From positions 248,001-312,000 of the forward strand of contig NZ_JAAORE010000001.1 in assembly GCF_017696175.1 (NCBI RefSeq): a stretch of 64,000 nucleotides of DNA, written 5' to 3'. Source of the DNA: Prochlorococcus marinus XMU1404. GTDB taxonomy: Bacteria; Cyanobacteriota; Cyanobacteriia; PCC-6307; Cyanobiaceae. The translations under genes and the position numbers were made by a program. Shown here one piece after another: positions 17,647-27,508 of the stretch; positions within the stretch are counted from its first letter, which is position 1; each line of letters starts with the position of its first letter. Below the pieces are notes generated by a model. The model made no database searches and was not told the origin of the DNA. It saw nothing but the letters and a program-made list of their open reading frames with translations.

Positions 17647-19050
17647 TTGATTTTTGATTAAATATTCTGCAATTTGTAGAGTAGCCAAACAATCATCTTT
17701 GTTATATTGGATAATTTTTTTTAAAAATATTTCGTTTTCTGTAATTTGATATTGAATCCACCAATAAAGGGCTTTCGAGCCACTTACATTCTTCTGCATC
17801 CATTCAAATCCAAGCCAATTAGAAACAGTTTTTAGGCCATAGTTTTTTAGTGGTAATATCCAAGACTTTCGTATTAAGGTATGTAAGTCTATAAATCTTG
17901 AGGCAAGTGAATCAATTTCTTCAAAACTAAAATTTAGGTTTTTAGCAATATTAATTATTGCTATCTTTTCAGTTTCTCCGTAATGTAAAACTGGCAATTC
18001 CTTCTGTAAAAAAAGTATTTCAATAATTTTCCTGTAAGATTCTCCTTTATTGTTTTTGAGATTCAAAATTGGTTTATAATTATGATCTTCTTTTTTTGTA
18101 TACAAATTATTTATTTTTAAAAAACCATATAAAAAGTCATGCTTATCATCTGGATTTGACTCAATATCAAATATATAAAATCCCGAACATGTTTTTTCTA
18201 GTAGATCGCTGGTAGCATTTTTATTGGAAATGCGATATGGTTCCCCAGAAATATAAGCTTGTGCTTGCTTTATAAATACGGACGCTTTTTCATAATTTTG
18301 ATCATTGAATTTAGATAATTTTTCTCCAAGTTTTTTTTCGCTATACGAAGCTAATGTTTGGGTATTAGATATTCCATTTGTTATAAGTAATGATGCCGTT
18401 TTGGAGCCTATTCCATCTATATCTGTTAGATATCCATTTTCTTTTGCTTCTTTGTCACAAAATTTTTGCCATGAACAAATAGTACATTTTTTTCTATCTT
18501 GAGTTATTTCTGGCATGAATCCCTCCAAGCATTCATTCAAACTTAATAAAACATTTAAAACTTTTTTTCTTAATTTTTTATTTAAATAAATTTCTTCAAC
18601 ATTAACTTTTTTATCAAAACTTGAAATTACTAATCCTTTCTCAATTTTAGATTCTTGAAAAGATTCCAACAGCATAGAACTAAAAGCTAAGTCGAATAAA
18701 TGTTCTTTAGTGGTTTTCTTGCCTAACTTATAAACAGCAGGTAAATATTTATATTGTCCCCATTTACTTTTACCTTTAGTCTTTACAAGTAATTGTGGAC
18801 GTATCTCTGCGTTAATATTTTGGAAAAGATCCCCTTTTACTTTTAATCCAATTACCCCTTGATAACCATTTTCACAGCCTTTTAATCCTGTATATATTTC
18901 ACTATTACAAAATTCAGAGAAAATTTGAAACTGATTAATTTTATCTATAGCTTTATGGGGAGACCAAACTTCATAAGATTTTTTACCCTTATAATCTAGC
19001 CATGCTTTTCTTTTACATCTTGTAAAACTTTTTAAATGAAGAGAATTCAA
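17632..19050 (-). CDS. TM0106-type RecB-like nuclease with HhH and RNase H-like domains
   Basis: A 472-residue protein with three parts. The N-terminal region resembles a PD-(D/E)XK nuclease with four cysteines arranged as in Cas4/AddB: C12 in FTRCKRKAW, then CTICSWQKFC near residues 189-198. A helix-hairpin-helix follows (DIDGIGSKTASLLITNG, near residue 208). The C-terminal half is an RNase H-like exonuclease: FDIESNPDD near residue 293, FIDLHTLIRKS near 388, and YNKDDCLATLQ near 450. Together these predict an iron-sulfur DNA nuclease with a 3'-5' exonuclease domain. Role unknown, perhaps repair. No CRISPR locus is nearby. Start at ATG 19050. Confidence 0.87.
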   Translation of the reverse strand: MNSLHLKSFTRCKRKAWLDYKGKKSYEVWSPHKAIDKINQFQIFSEFCNSEIYTGLKGCENGYQGVIGLKVKGDLFQNINAEIRPQLLVKTKGKSKWGQYKYLPAVYKLGKKTTKEHLFDLAFSSMLLESFQESKIEKGLVISSFDKKVNVEEIYLNKKLRKKVLNVLLSLNECLEGFMPEITQDRKKCTICSWQKFCDKEAKENGYLTDIDGIGSKTASLLITNGISNTQTLASYSEKKLGEKLSKFNDQNYEKASVFIKQAQAYISGEPYRISNKNATSDLLEKTCSGFYIFDIESNPDDKHDFLYGFLKINNLYTKKEDHNYKPILNLKNNKGESYRKIIEILFLQKELPVLHYGETEKIAIINIAKNLNFSFEEIDSLASRFIDLHTLIRKSWILPLKNYGLKTVSNWLGFEWMQKNVSGSKALYWWIQYQITENEIFLKKIIQYNKDDCLATLQIAEYLIKNQLKKN

Positions 19051-19130
19051 ATTATTATTTAAGAGCGGTTTTAAAATTTACTCATATAAATTAGTATAGA
19101 TAATTAGAAGAAATCAAGGAAATTTTAAAT

Positions 19131-20585
19131 TTGACAGCTGATAAATTAGATAAGATAAAATTTGGAACTGATGGGTGGAGAGGAATTATTGGATTTGATT
19201 TTAATTTATCCAATCTTTCAAGAGTTGTAGTTGCTGCATGCCAGGAATTACATTATCAATACTATAAAGAAGTTAATTCAAAGAAAATTATTATTGGATA
19301 TGACCGTAGATTTATGGCTTGTGAATTTGCCAAGCAAATAGTGCCTTTTGTAAGAGGATGTGGTTTCGAACCGATCTTATCTGATAGCTTTGTTACAACA
19401 CCCTCTTGTAGTTTCTATGCCAAAGAAGTCGGTTGTCTTGGAGCGTTAGTTATTACAGCAAGTCATAATCCATATAATTGGCTAGGTCTAAAAATAAAGA
19501 GCTTTAATGGATGTTCTGTTGATGAATCTTTTACAAGTGAAGTTGAAAAAAGATTAATGTTTGGAAATTCAATTGAAAAAATAGATGGTGTTAATCAATT
19601 GGTAGATATTAAGAAATTTCATTTAGATAGAATTAAATCCCTTTTTGATATTGACTTTATTTCCAATAGATTGAAAAAAATGAAATTGAGAATTTTTGTT
19701 GATTCTATGCATGGTTCAGCTGCAAATTGTATGGCTGATATTTTTGCTTCTAATGATTTAAAAGTTATTTCTGAAATTAGGAAAGATGCTGATCCTTTTT
19801 TTGGAGGAAAACCTCCTGAACCTCTTTTAAATTATGCAGATGATCTAAATCAAATACTAATGAAAAATTCAACAAATGAAGTGAAAACTCTAGGAATTAT
19901 ATTTGATGGTGATGGTGATAGAATCGCGGCAATTGATGAAAAAGGAAGATACTCTAGTACTCAAGATTTACTCCCATACTTTATTAGCTATTTGGGCGAA
20001 ATTAAAAATAATTCTTATCCAGTTTTAAAGACTGTTAGTGGTTCAGATATTATTAAAAATATATCAGAGAGTCAAAATAGAGAAGTTTTTGAACTTCCAG
20101 TTGGCTTTAAATATATTGCTGAAAAAATGATTAAAGAGAAAATATTTATTGGAGGAGAGGAATCTGGGGGTGTTGGTTTTGGTGACTTTATGCCTGAAAG
20201 AGATGCTATATATGCAGCGATGGTTTTATTAAATGGAATTGCTGAAAAATCTCAATATTTATATGAAACCTTAGATGAAATTCAAGCAGATTTTGGGCCA
20301 AGTTTTTATAAAAGAATTGATATTAAATTTCCAAATCAGTCAGAAAAAAATAATGTAAAAGAATTTATCATAGATAATATTCCTGAGAATATTAATAATC
20401 ACAAGTTAAAAAGTTTCTCAAAGATTGATGGAATAAAGTTGAGAATTGATAAAAATTTTTGGCTCCTTTTTAGGTTTTCAGGAACGGAACCTCTTTTAAG
20501 GTTATATTGTGAAGCACCAAAAGAATCTTATTTAGATGAATTATTAGAATGGGGTCAATTATTTATAAATTTGGCAGGAAAATAA
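19131..20585 (+). CDS. Phosphoglucomutase/phosphomannomutase family protein
   Basis: A 484-residue alpha-D-phosphohexomutase that interconverts hexose 1- and 6-phosphates. The start is probably TTG at 19131, which gives the conserved N-terminus KIKFGTDGWRGIIG. The catalytic serine loop is ITASHNPYNW near residue 106, the metal loop is FDGDGDRIA near residue 258, the sugar-recognition loop is GGEESGGVGFG near residue 340, and the phosphate-binding RFSGTEPLLRLY is near residue 447. All four active-site loops are intact. The substrate (glucose, mannose or glucosamine) is not decided by sequence. rdgB starts two bases after its stop. Confidence 0.95.
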   Translation: MTADKLDKIKFGTDGWRGIIGFDFNLSNLSRVVVAACQELHYQYYKEVNSKKIIIGYDRRFMACEFAKQIVPFVRGCGFEPILSDSFVTTPSCSFYAKEVGCLGALVITASHNPYNWLGLKIKSFNGCSVDESFTSEVEKRLMFGNSIEKIDGVNQLVDIKKFHLDRIKSLFDIDFISNRLKKMKLRIFVDSMHGSAANCMADIFASNDLKVISEIRKDADPFFGGKPPEPLLNYADDLNQILMKNSTNEVKTLGIIFDGDGDRIAAIDEKGRYSSTQDLLPYFISYLGEIKNNSYPVLKTVSGSDIIKNISESQNREVFELPVGFKYIAEKMIKEKIFIGGEESGGVGFGDFMPERDAIYAAMVLLNGIAEKSQYLYETLDEIQADFGPSFYKRIDIKFPNQSEKNNVKEFIIDNIPENINNHKLKSFSKIDGIKLRIDKNFWLLFRFSGTEPLLRLYCEAPKESYLDELLEWGQLFINLAGK

Positions 20586-20587
20586 GG

Positions 20588-21163
20588 ATGAAAAAATTAT
20601 ATTTAGCGAGTAAGAATAAAGGTAAAATTGAAGAATATAAGAAATTGCTTGCTGGAGTTACTTGTAAATTATTACTCCAGCCAGAATCATTAGAAGTTGA
20701 AGAGGATGGACTGACATTTAGAGATAATGCAATTAAAAAAGCGAGTGTAGTTTCGAGAAAAACAAATAATTTCTCAATAGCAGATGATTCAGGAATTTGT
20801 ATTGAAGCACTAGATGGTAAGCCTGGCATTTACTCATCTAGATATGCAGAAAATGATCAGAAGAGAATTGAACGAGTTTTAAAAGAACTTGATGGAGTTC
20901 AAAATAGAAGTGCTTTCTTTATTGCCAATATTTGTGTTTGTTCTCCAAATGGTGAAGTGATTATTGAATCTGAAGCCAAATGTCATGGCAAAATTATTTT
21001 AAACCCGAGAGGAAAAGGTGGTTTTGGATATGACCCAATTTTTGAGGAGAGTTCTACCAGATTAACTTTCGCAGAAATGAATAATGATATTAAAGACTCT
21101 TGTAGTCATAGAGGTAAAGCATTAAAAAAAATTATTCCAGATTTAATTGAAATTTTTTCTTAA
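20588..21163 (+). CDS. rdgB: Non-canonical purine NTP pyrophosphatase (RdgB/HAM1)
   Basis: Removes ITP, dITP and XTP from the nucleotide pool by hydrolysing them to monophosphates. At 191 residues it has the usual length. Motifs: LASKNKGKIEEYK at the N-terminus, ADDSGICIEALDGKPGIYSSRY near residue 65-85, and GFGYDPIF near residue 144. I chose the ATG at 20588 because AAGG lies just before it and the protein then starts like the family (MKKLYLASKN). It is tightly coupled to the mutase gene, and its end overlaps the convergent oxygenase gene by four bases. Confidence 0.95.
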   Translation: MKKLYLASKNKGKIEEYKKLLAGVTCKLLLQPESLEVEEDGLTFRDNAIKKASVVSRKTNNFSIADDSGICIEALDGKPGIYSSRYAENDQKRIERVLKELDGVQNRSAFFIANICVCSPNGEVIIESEAKCHGKIILNPRGKGGFGYDPIFEESSTRLTFAEMNNDIKDSCSHRGKALKKIIPDLIEIFS

Positions 21164-22650
21164 ATGCAATTAACCCAAGATCCATGAAGGCCATGAGGAA
21201 TTGAAATGGGTAATTCATAAACAGCTAATTCTTTTAAGTCTTTTGCGTCTAATATCGCTAAATCGCTTCCTCTTCTTTCTCCGTTCCATATAAGTATAAA
21301 TAAAAATCCCTCATCTTCTTTTGAAGAGTTTTCTGATGGAACCATAATTGGTTCACTTACGAATCCACTTGGACCAGCTGACCAAAAAATCTCTTCTTTG
21401 GAAGTTAAATTTATTTTTTTTATTGCTTGAAGTGGAGCGTTCCCCAGCTTTTGAGAGGTGCTTGCCATCCAACTAAAAGTTGCTGTTAATCCTAAGTTTT
21501 TAGGATTAACAACAGCAAATTCACAACATTGTTCACTTAAAGTTTCGAGTACACTAGTTTTTTTCTTTAAATCGATAATTGATCTTTTCAGTTTTCCTTC
21601 TGGATATTTATCAAAGTCGATATCCCTAAAATTTTCGTCTGGACCAACTGATGGGAAATCATCATAAAAAATACTATCTAATATGATTTTGGAATCTTTT
21701 TCAAATGCATTTACATGATGAAAAACGAATCCTTCTGGAGCATCTATTGTTAACGGTGGCTGACCTCTAAATAATCCACTTTCTCTGGGAATGATAAAAA
21801 ACTTTGCCTTTTTATTTGGGTTTGACTTTAGACATTGTGCTGCTCCTCTTTGACCCATTACAAATGGAAGAGGATTGAAATCAATAGCATTCTGTAGAAA
21901 TATTGCCCAATTAGTTGTAATTGCGAAATCATGAAGGAATGCAAAGCCATTAAAAGTATCTTTTCTGTCGAAAATGAGCTCTCCAGAATTTCTACCAGCA
22001 TTATTAAATTCCATTAATCTAATAGTACTTTTTGGGCCGGTTTGAACTCCAAAAGTGACTAAAAGTTCTGAAGATGCATTTGAGTTTAGGTCTGTTTTGG
22101 GATGTGCACTGAATGCTTCGTTAGGCCTGAGTACCCCTTTTAATGTTGTTAAACCAATAGTGTCAAGACTATCAGGATCCATTGCATGTGGACCGGCTGC
22201 TTCCCATAACGCGAGAATTTCATCTCCTAATTTAACAACATGAGTATTAGCGATATTCTTGAATTTTAGATCTAATGCATTATTTAAAATCCCTCCATTT
22301 TTTTGAGTCCCAAAAACACCTCTATAAATAAACTGATTTATTTTTTCTTCTTCCAAATATCCTTTAGTTTTAACAAATCTATTTGTTAAGAATGGCTGAC
22401 CATTTTCGAATTTTATGGATGTTATCATTCCATCTCCATCAAATGGATGATGAACCCATTGTCCACCTCTCTCTAATATTCCTGGTCCATTTCTTAATAA
22501 TGTTCCATTCAAATTTTTAATATTATTACCTTTGCTAATTTTTAGAGGTTCCTTGGTTAGCTCCTTTTCTACATTTTGATACGCACTTGACCAATCTTCT
22601 TTTTTAAAACTTTTAAATTTATCAATTTTTTTATCTTGTAAATTAGTCAC
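21160..22650 (-). CDS. Carotenoid cleavage dioxygenase family protein
   Basis: A roughly 496-residue beta-propeller enzyme of the carotenoid oxygenase family, which uses a non-haem iron to split carotenoids or apocarotenoids. The four iron-binding histidines can be placed in FSAHPKTD, FLHDFAIT, FHHVNAFE and IPHGLHGSW. The cyanobacterial relative in Synechocystis makes retinal from apocarotenals, and that activity is a reasonable guess here. I favour the GTG at 22650 (TNLQDKKIDKF). A TTG at 22689 would add 13 residues that look unrelated to the family. hisB lies upstream on the same strand. Confidence 0.9.
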   Translation of the reverse strand: MTNLQDKKIDKFKSFKKEDWSSAYQNVEKELTKEPLKISKGNNIKNLNGTLLRNGPGILERGGQWVHHPFDGDGMITSIKFENGQPFLTNRFVKTKGYLEEEKINQFIYRGVFGTQKNGGILNNALDLKFKNIANTHVVKLGDEILALWEAAGPHAMDPDSLDTIGLTTLKGVLRPNEAFSAHPKTDLNSNASSELLVTFGVQTGPKSTIRLMEFNNAGRNSGELIFDRKDTFNGFAFLHDFAITTNWAIFLQNAIDFNPLPFVMGQRGAAQCLKSNPNKKAKFFIIPRESGLFRGQPPLTIDAPEGFVFHHVNAFEKDSKIILDSIFYDDFPSVGPDENFRDIDFDKYPEGKLKRSIIDLKKKTSVLETLSEQCCEFAVVNPKNLGLTATFSWMASTSQKLGNAPLQAIKKINLTSKEEIFWSAGPSGFVSEPIMVPSENSSKEDEGFLFILIWNGERRGSDLAILDAKDLKELAVYELPISIPHGLHGSWVNCI

Positions 22651-22721
22651 AACAAAATAACAACTTTTTCTATCTTCGCCAAAAATCAACTAAATTGTGG
22701 CTAATTAGAAAAAATTCCTAT

Positions 22722-23327
22722 TTATTGATTTTCCAGCATTCCTTTACTGCTTGGAATTGAATTAGATCTTCTTAGATCTATTTCGGTAGCCATTCTCATT
22801 GCTCGTGAAAAAGCTTTAAAGCAAGCCTCAACTATATGATGTGAATTGCTACCTCTTATTTGATTAATATGCAGAGTAATACCACTGTTATTTACAAATG
22901 CGATAAAAAACTCTTTTACTAGTTCAGTATCATAATTGCCAATTCTAGGAGCTTTTAATTGAAGATCGTAAGATAGATGTGGTCTGCCGGAACAGTCCAA
23001 AGTAACTTGAACTAATGCTTCATCTAATGGGGCAAAGAAATGTCCAAATCTACTGATTCCTTTTCTTTCTCCCAAGGCTTTTGAAAATGCTTTGCCTAAC
23101 GCGATTCCTACATCTTCATTTGTATGATGATCATCAATATGGGTATCTCCAATTGCTTTTATTTTTAAATCGAATAAACCATGACTGGATATTTGATGAA
23201 GCATATGATCTAAGAATGGTATCCCGGTTTCAATTTCGGAAATCCCATTCCCATCTAAGTTTATAAATACAGAAATATCTGTTTCATTCGTTTTTCTTTT
23301 TATTTCAGATTGCCTTAGAGATGACAT
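22722..23327 (-). CDS. hisB: Imidazoleglycerol-phosphate dehydratase
   Basis: Dehydrates imidazole glycerol phosphate to imidazole acetol phosphate in histidine synthesis. At 201 residues it is the monofunctional enzyme. The two metal-binding motifs of the family are visible: [12 protein letters not shown] near residue 70 and [17 protein letters not shown] near residue 165, together with FLDHMLHQ near residue 40. Start at ATG 23327. fabI ends 20 bases upstream on the same strand, so a fabI-hisB transcript is likely. Confidence 0.97.
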   Translation of the reverse strand: MSSLRQSEIKRKTNETDISVFINLDGNGISEIETGIPFLDHMLHQISSHGLFDLKIKAIGDTHIDDHHTNEDVGIALGKAFSKALGERKGISRFGHFFAPLDEALVQVTLDCSGRPHLSYDLQLKAPRIGNYDTELVKEFFIAFVNNSGITLHINQIRGSNSHHIVEACFKAFSRAMRMATEIDLRRSNSIPSSKGMLENQ

Positions 23328-23347
23328 TTTTATGCAAAAAATTTAGT

Positions 23348-24130
23348 TTACATTCCATTAATGCAGTAACCCGCATCAACATAAATTGTTTGGCCTGAAA
23401 TGCCGCTAGAGAGATCACTTAATAAAAAAGCAGCAGTATTACCTACTTCCGTTTGAGTGACTGTTCTGCGTAAAGGAGCCTTTTCTTCAACATTGTGAAT
23501 CATATCTAAAATGCCACCTATGGCAGAACTAGCAAGTGTTCTTATAGGTCCAGCACTTATTGCATTGACTCGGACTTGTTTTTCGGGCCCAAGTTCTGCA
23601 GAAAGATATCTTACTGAAGCTTCTAAAGCTGCTTTTGCAACTCCCATTACGTTGTAGTTAGGGATCGCCCTCTCTGATCCTAAATAAGTTAATGAGACAA
23701 CGCCAGCACCATCACTAAAAAGTGGCTTTGCTGCTTTACATAAAGGTGCTAACGAATACGCACTTATATTAAGAGCCCTATCAAAACCCTCTGAAGTGGT
23801 AGCACTATAATCTCCAATCAATTCATCGCGTCCTGCAAATGCAAGGCAGTGAACTAATCCGTCAATTTGCCCCCAATTGTCTTTTATATTTTTAAAGATT
23901 TCTTCAATTTGAGCTGGATTTTGAACATCAAGAGGCAAAAATAAGGATGGGTTTAACGGTTCAGTTAGTTCTCTAACTTTAGATTCGAATCTTCCCTTAT
24001 CATCAGGCAAATATGTGATTCCAAGTTCTGCGCCAGCTTTTGATAGTTGTTGAGCAATACCCCATGCTATTGAACGGTTATTGGCAATTCCTGTAACAAG
24101 AATTCTTTTGCCAGATAGATTTAGAAGCAT
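23348..24130 (-). CDS. fabI: Enoyl-[acyl-carrier-protein] reductase (NADH)
   Basis: Completes each fatty-acid elongation cycle by reducing the trans-2-enoyl-ACP double bond. The 260-residue reading from ATG 24130 (MLLNLSGKRILVTG) has the normal length. An upstream in-frame ATG at 24211 would add 27 residues not seen in the family. Motifs: GIANNRSIAWGIAQQL near residue 14 for the nucleotide-binding loop, and Y-x6-K (YNVMGVAKAALEA) near residue 160 for catalysis. Divergent from the thioredoxin-fold gene. Confidence 0.96.
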   Translation of the reverse strand: MLLNLSGKRILVTGIANNRSIAWGIAQQLSKAGAELGITYLPDDKGRFESKVRELTEPLNPSLFLPLDVQNPAQIEEIFKNIKDNWGQIDGLVHCLAFAGRDELIGDYSATTSEGFDRALNISAYSLAPLCKAAKPLFSDGAGVVSLTYLGSERAIPNYNVMGVAKAALEASVRYLSAELGPEKQVRVNAISAGPIRTLASSAIGGILDMIHNVEEKAPLRRTVTQTEVGNTAAFLLSDLSSGISGQTIYVDAGYCINGM

Positions 24131-24236
24131 TTTGTTTATTATTTCTATATATTCTCCTATATCAAAGTACCTATCTTTACGGATTACTGCAAAATATACA
24201 ATAATTTTCAAATATCAAAAAATATTTAACTTAAAT

Positions 24237-24830
24237 ATGGTCAAAACAAATTCTATGGTTTTGGAATTAGGTTTTCAATTACCTAATTTCGAAATGTTAA
24301 ATGCTAATTCTTCTAATAATCAATATTTTAATTCTCATAATCTAGATAATCGGCATTTACTTTTAATGTTTATTTGTGCCCATTGTCCATTTGTTAAATA
24401 TATTGAGAATCAAATTTTCACCTTAAGTAAAGAAATTGAAAATACAGTTCAAACAGTTGCAATTTCTAGTAATGATATTGTCACACATCCTTCAGATTCT
24501 CCTGAAAATTTGAGATTACAAGCACAATCACAGGGATGGAGTTTTCCTTATCTATATGATGAAAATCAAAATTTTGCTAAGGAATTAAAAGCGGCTTGCA
24601 CCCCTGATTTTTATCTTTTCTCAAATGAAGGAGATGGTGATTTTTTATTGTTTTATCATGGCCAATTAGACGATAGTAGACCAGGTAATAATATCCCTAT
24701 GTCTGGAAAAGATTTGCGCTCTGCTATAAAAGATTTGAATCAAGATAATTCTTATCCTTCAAATCAGATGCCTTCTTTAGGTTGTAATATAAAATGGACT
24801 CCTGGTAAAGAACCGAGTTGGTTTAAATGA
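24237..24830 (+). CDS. Thioredoxin-fold protein, AhpC/TSA-like, CxxC
   Basis: A 197-residue protein with a thioredoxin-like fold. A CxxC motif (MFICAHCPFVKYIE) lies near residue 48, which is the pattern of the AhpC/TSA/DUF-type redoxins with CxHCPF. Other family stretches are SNDIVTHPSDSPE and YHGQLDDSRPGN. It probably catalyses a thiol-disulfide or peroxide reaction in the cytosol; no signal peptide is seen. The start is the ATG at 24237, which agrees with the family N-terminus (MVKTNSMVLELG); earlier codons overlap the fabI promoter region. Confidence 0.87.
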   Translation: MVKTNSMVLELGFQLPNFEMLNANSSNNQYFNSHNLDNRHLLLMFICAHCPFVKYIENQIFTLSKEIENTVQTVAISSNDIVTHPSDSPENLRLQAQSQGWSFPYLYDENQNFAKELKAACTPDFYLFSNEGDGDFLLFYHGQLDDSRPGNNIPMSGKDLRSAIKDLNQDNSYPSNQMPSLGCNIKWTPGKEPSWFK

Positions 24831-24881
24831 ATTAAATTTTTTTTACCCATAGAAATATAGTTTAGGGTTAATATATTCACT

Positions 24882-26087
24882 ATGCAGATACCTCCATTTA
24901 CTTTAAATAGGCAGTACCAAGAGATTGGCACAGAAATTGAGAGTGAGGTTTCTAAAGTTTTAAAAGGGGGGCAGTATATTGGAGGACAAGAAATTGCAAA
25001 ATTTGAGGAGAGTTTTTCTAGTCTGATTGGTGTTGAGAGTACTATTGGATGTAATAGTGGAACTGATGCTTTAGTATTAGCTTTGCGCGCATTAGATATT
25101 GGTGTGGGTGATGAAGTTATTACCTCATCTTTTAGCTTTTTTGCGACTGCAGAGGCTATTAGTGCAGTTGGTGCTAATCCTATTTTGGTAGATATAGATC
25201 CAGAAACTTATCTCATTAATACTGAACTAATAGAACAAGAAATAAATTCTAATACCAAGGCAATTATGCCAGTTCATTTATTTGGGAATGCAGTGAATAT
25301 GACCTTAATAAAATCTTTGGCCAATAAATATGACTTAAAAGTAATCGAAGATTGTGCTCAGGCAACATGCACAATGTGGGAAAATTCCAAAGTTGGTAGT
25401 ATCGGTGATATAGGTTGTTTTAGCTTTTTCCCTACTAAAAATTTAGGAGCTGCTGGAGATGGTGGAGCAGTAACAACTTCAGATCAGAAGATTGCCAAAA
25501 AAATTAGAGAACTGGCTGTTCATGGCAGTCCAATAAGATATCACCATACCCGAATTGGATATAACAGCAGACTTGATACCATTCAAGCTGCAATATTAAA
25601 CATTAAAATTAAATATATTTCTAAGTGGATTAATAATCGCCAAAAAATTGCTAATAATTACCTTAATTTATTACAAAAAAATCCATTTATTAGTTTTCCA
25701 AAAATTAGCTCTGATTCAATTTCCCATTCTTGGAACCAATTTGTCATTAAATTAAGAAACGATAAATATTTTTTAAATGAAGATTTTTCAAATTTATTTG
25801 ATACTGATTGCAAAAAATACTATTCCTTAAGGAATTTGGTGAAACAACAACTTTTTGAAAAAGGTATTAATTCAATTATTTATTATCCAATTCCAATACA
25901 TGCACAAATAGCTTATAAAAATAAAAATTTTTCTAGAACAAAACTCATAAATACAGAGAGAATTTGTACAGAAGTTCTTAGTCTCCCAATGTTTCCTGAA
26001 ATTTCTTATGAAGAGCAAGTTTATGTAGCAGAAAATTTAAATAAAGTTTTAAAGAATTGTATAGAGGAAATTCAAATTTCAGCATAA
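24882..26087 (+). CDS. DegT/DnrJ/EryC1/StrS family aminotransferase
   Basis: A 401-residue PLP enzyme of the sugar aminotransferase family that usually adds an amino group to a keto-sugar nucleotide for surface polysaccharide. The PLP lysine is in FSFFPTKNLGAAGDGGA near residue 185. The aspartate stacking region is KVIEDCAQATC near residue 157, and the glycine-rich substrate loop is GCNSGTDALVLALRAL near residue 58. The sugar substrate is unknown, and no other glycan genes are adjacent. Start at ATG 24882. Its end overlaps the convergent photolyase by 16 bases. Confidence 0.92.
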   Translation: MQIPPFTLNRQYQEIGTEIESEVSKVLKGGQYIGGQEIAKFEESFSSLIGVESTIGCNSGTDALVLALRALDIGVGDEVITSSFSFFATAEAISAVGANPILVDIDPETYLINTELIEQEINSNTKAIMPVHLFGNAVNMTLIKSLANKYDLKVIEDCAQATCTMWENSKVGSIGDIGCFSFFPTKNLGAAGDGGAVTTSDQKIAKKIRELAVHGSPIRYHHTRIGYNSRLDTIQAAILNIKIKYISKWINNRQKIANNYLNLLQKNPFISFPKISSDSISHSWNQFVIKLRNDKYFLNEDFSNLFDTDCKKYYSLRNLVKQQLFEKGINSIIYYPIPIHAQIAYKNKNFSRTKLINTERICTEVLSLPMFPEISYEEQVYVAENLNKVLKNCIEEIQISA

Positions 26088-27508
26088 AGAGATTTAAATA
26101 ATCTTTGTTGTATGTTGTGATTGACAATAGGGCTTGAATAATTAATTTTTTCTAAATTAGATATATCCCCATTTAATAATTCTGAATTTGACACTTTAGA
26201 TAATTCTGGAATCCAATATTTTATATATTCGCAAATAGGATCAAATTTTTTTGCTTGGGTATATGGATTAAAAATTCTAAGTGGTTTTGGATCCATACCG
26301 CTACTGGCGCTCCACTGCCATCCCCCATTATTTGCAGCTAAGTCTCCATCAACCAACGTCTCCATAAATTTTTTCTCACCCATTTGCCAACTGCATATAA
26401 GGTCTTTTACCAGAAATGAAGCGACTATCATCCTACATCTGTTATGCATCCAGCCAGTACTATTAAGTTGACGCATTGCAGCATCAACTATAGGTACTCC
26501 GGTCTCTCCGTTGCTCCAATGTTGAAACCATTCATAATTGTTTTGCCATGGAAAGTGATCCCATTTTTTTCTATATGGACCTTTCTCAAGCTCTGGGAAA
26601 TGGAATAAGCAATGTTGATAAAATTCACGCCAAACAAGTTCTTTTTGCCAAGTTTCAATTGATAGGTAATTTTCTTGATTTGAGAAATCTGAAGTTAACT
26701 TTAATGTGGCGTTCCAAACTTTTCTAATACTTATGGTGCCGAATCTGAGAGATGCACTTAGAAATGATGTCCCATTATGGGAAGGAAAATCTCTAGCAGA
26801 ATTATAAGAATATATTTTTTTTTCGTTAATGAAGTTTTCTAATAATGTTTGCGCAGCATTCTCTCCAGGTCTACATGGACAAATATTCGAACCAGGAAAT
26901 TTGATATTTTTGATAAATTTTTCTAGGACCGAATCAGATGAATTTATTGTCTTATTTTCTTTAAGTTTATTATCTATATCTTTAAACTGGAAAACAACTT
27001 TATCTTGTTCAAATGAACCTAATAAATTCATTTTTGATTTAAGGTTTTTGTAAAAAGGTCCATAAACTGAATAAGGATTATTATTCCCTGAAAATATTTT
27101 TAAAGGTTCTACTATTAAATGATCCCAAGTTTCAATAACTTGAATATTTTGTTCTTTTAAATTATTTTTTATTTCTGAATCTCGATTAATCTCATAAGGT
27201 TCAATTGATCTATTCCAAAAAACAAATTTAGCATCTATTTTATTTGCTAATTGAGGAATTATTAATATCGGATCTCCTTCTTCCATAACTAATCTACTAC
27301 CCATTTTTTTCCAATTATTTCCTAATTCTTGAAGCGAATTTCCTAGAAACCAAGCTCTTGAACTTGCATTGAAATCGTGTGAGTAATTTTTATCAAATAT
27401 ATAAGTTGAAGTAATAGCATTTGATAATGAAAATGCTTTGATTAAAGCTTGATTATCAAATATTCTCAAATCCTTTCTATGCCAAAAAAGTATTCTAGGT
27501 TTATTCAT
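26072..27508 (-). CDS. phr: Deoxyribodipyrimidine photolyase (cryptochrome/photolyase family)
   Basis: Uses blue or near-UV light and FADH- to split cyclobutane pyrimidine dimers. At 478 residues it has the class I size. The N-terminal Rossmann-like photolyase domain starts with ILFWHRKDLRIFDNQAL. The C-terminal FAD domain shows GETGVPIVDAAMRQL, GWMHNRCRMIVASFL, LAANNGGWQWSASSGMDPKPLRIFNP near residues 330-420, which are the DNA- and FAD-contacting motifs. A light-exposed surface organism is expected to keep it. It overlaps the Nudix gene upstream by four bases (ATGA-type), so the two are probably translationally coupled. Confidence 0.95.
   Translation of the reverse strand: MNKPRILFWHRKDLRIFDNQALIKAFSLSNAITSTYIFDKNYSHDFNASSRAWFLGNSLQELGNNWKKMGSRLVMEEGDPILIIPQLANKIDAKFVFWNRSIEPYEINRDSEIKNNLKEQNIQVIETWDHLIVEPLKIFSGNNNPYSVYGPFYKNLKSKMNLLGSFEQDKVVFQFKDIDNKLKENKTINSSDSVLEKFIKNIKFPGSNICPCRPGENAAQTLLENFINEKKIYSYNSARDFPSHNGTSFLSASLRFGTISIRKVWNATLKLTSDFSNQENYLSIETWQKELVWREFYQHCLFHFPELEKGPYRKKWDHFPWQNNYEWFQHWSNGETGVPIVDAAMRQLNSTGWMHNRCRMIVASFLVKDLICSWQMGEKKFMETLVDGDLAANNGGWQWSASSGMDPKPLRIFNPYTQAKKFDPICEYIKYWIPELSKVSNSELLNGDISNLEKINYSSPIVNHNIQQRLFKSLYAEI

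Noticed and set aside
18480-18530. A CRISPR-linked Cas4 gene, suggested by the cysteine cluster of the nuclease
   Set aside because: The protein also has HhH and RNase H-like domains typical of TM0106-type nucleases, and no repeat array or other cas gene is seen in the window.
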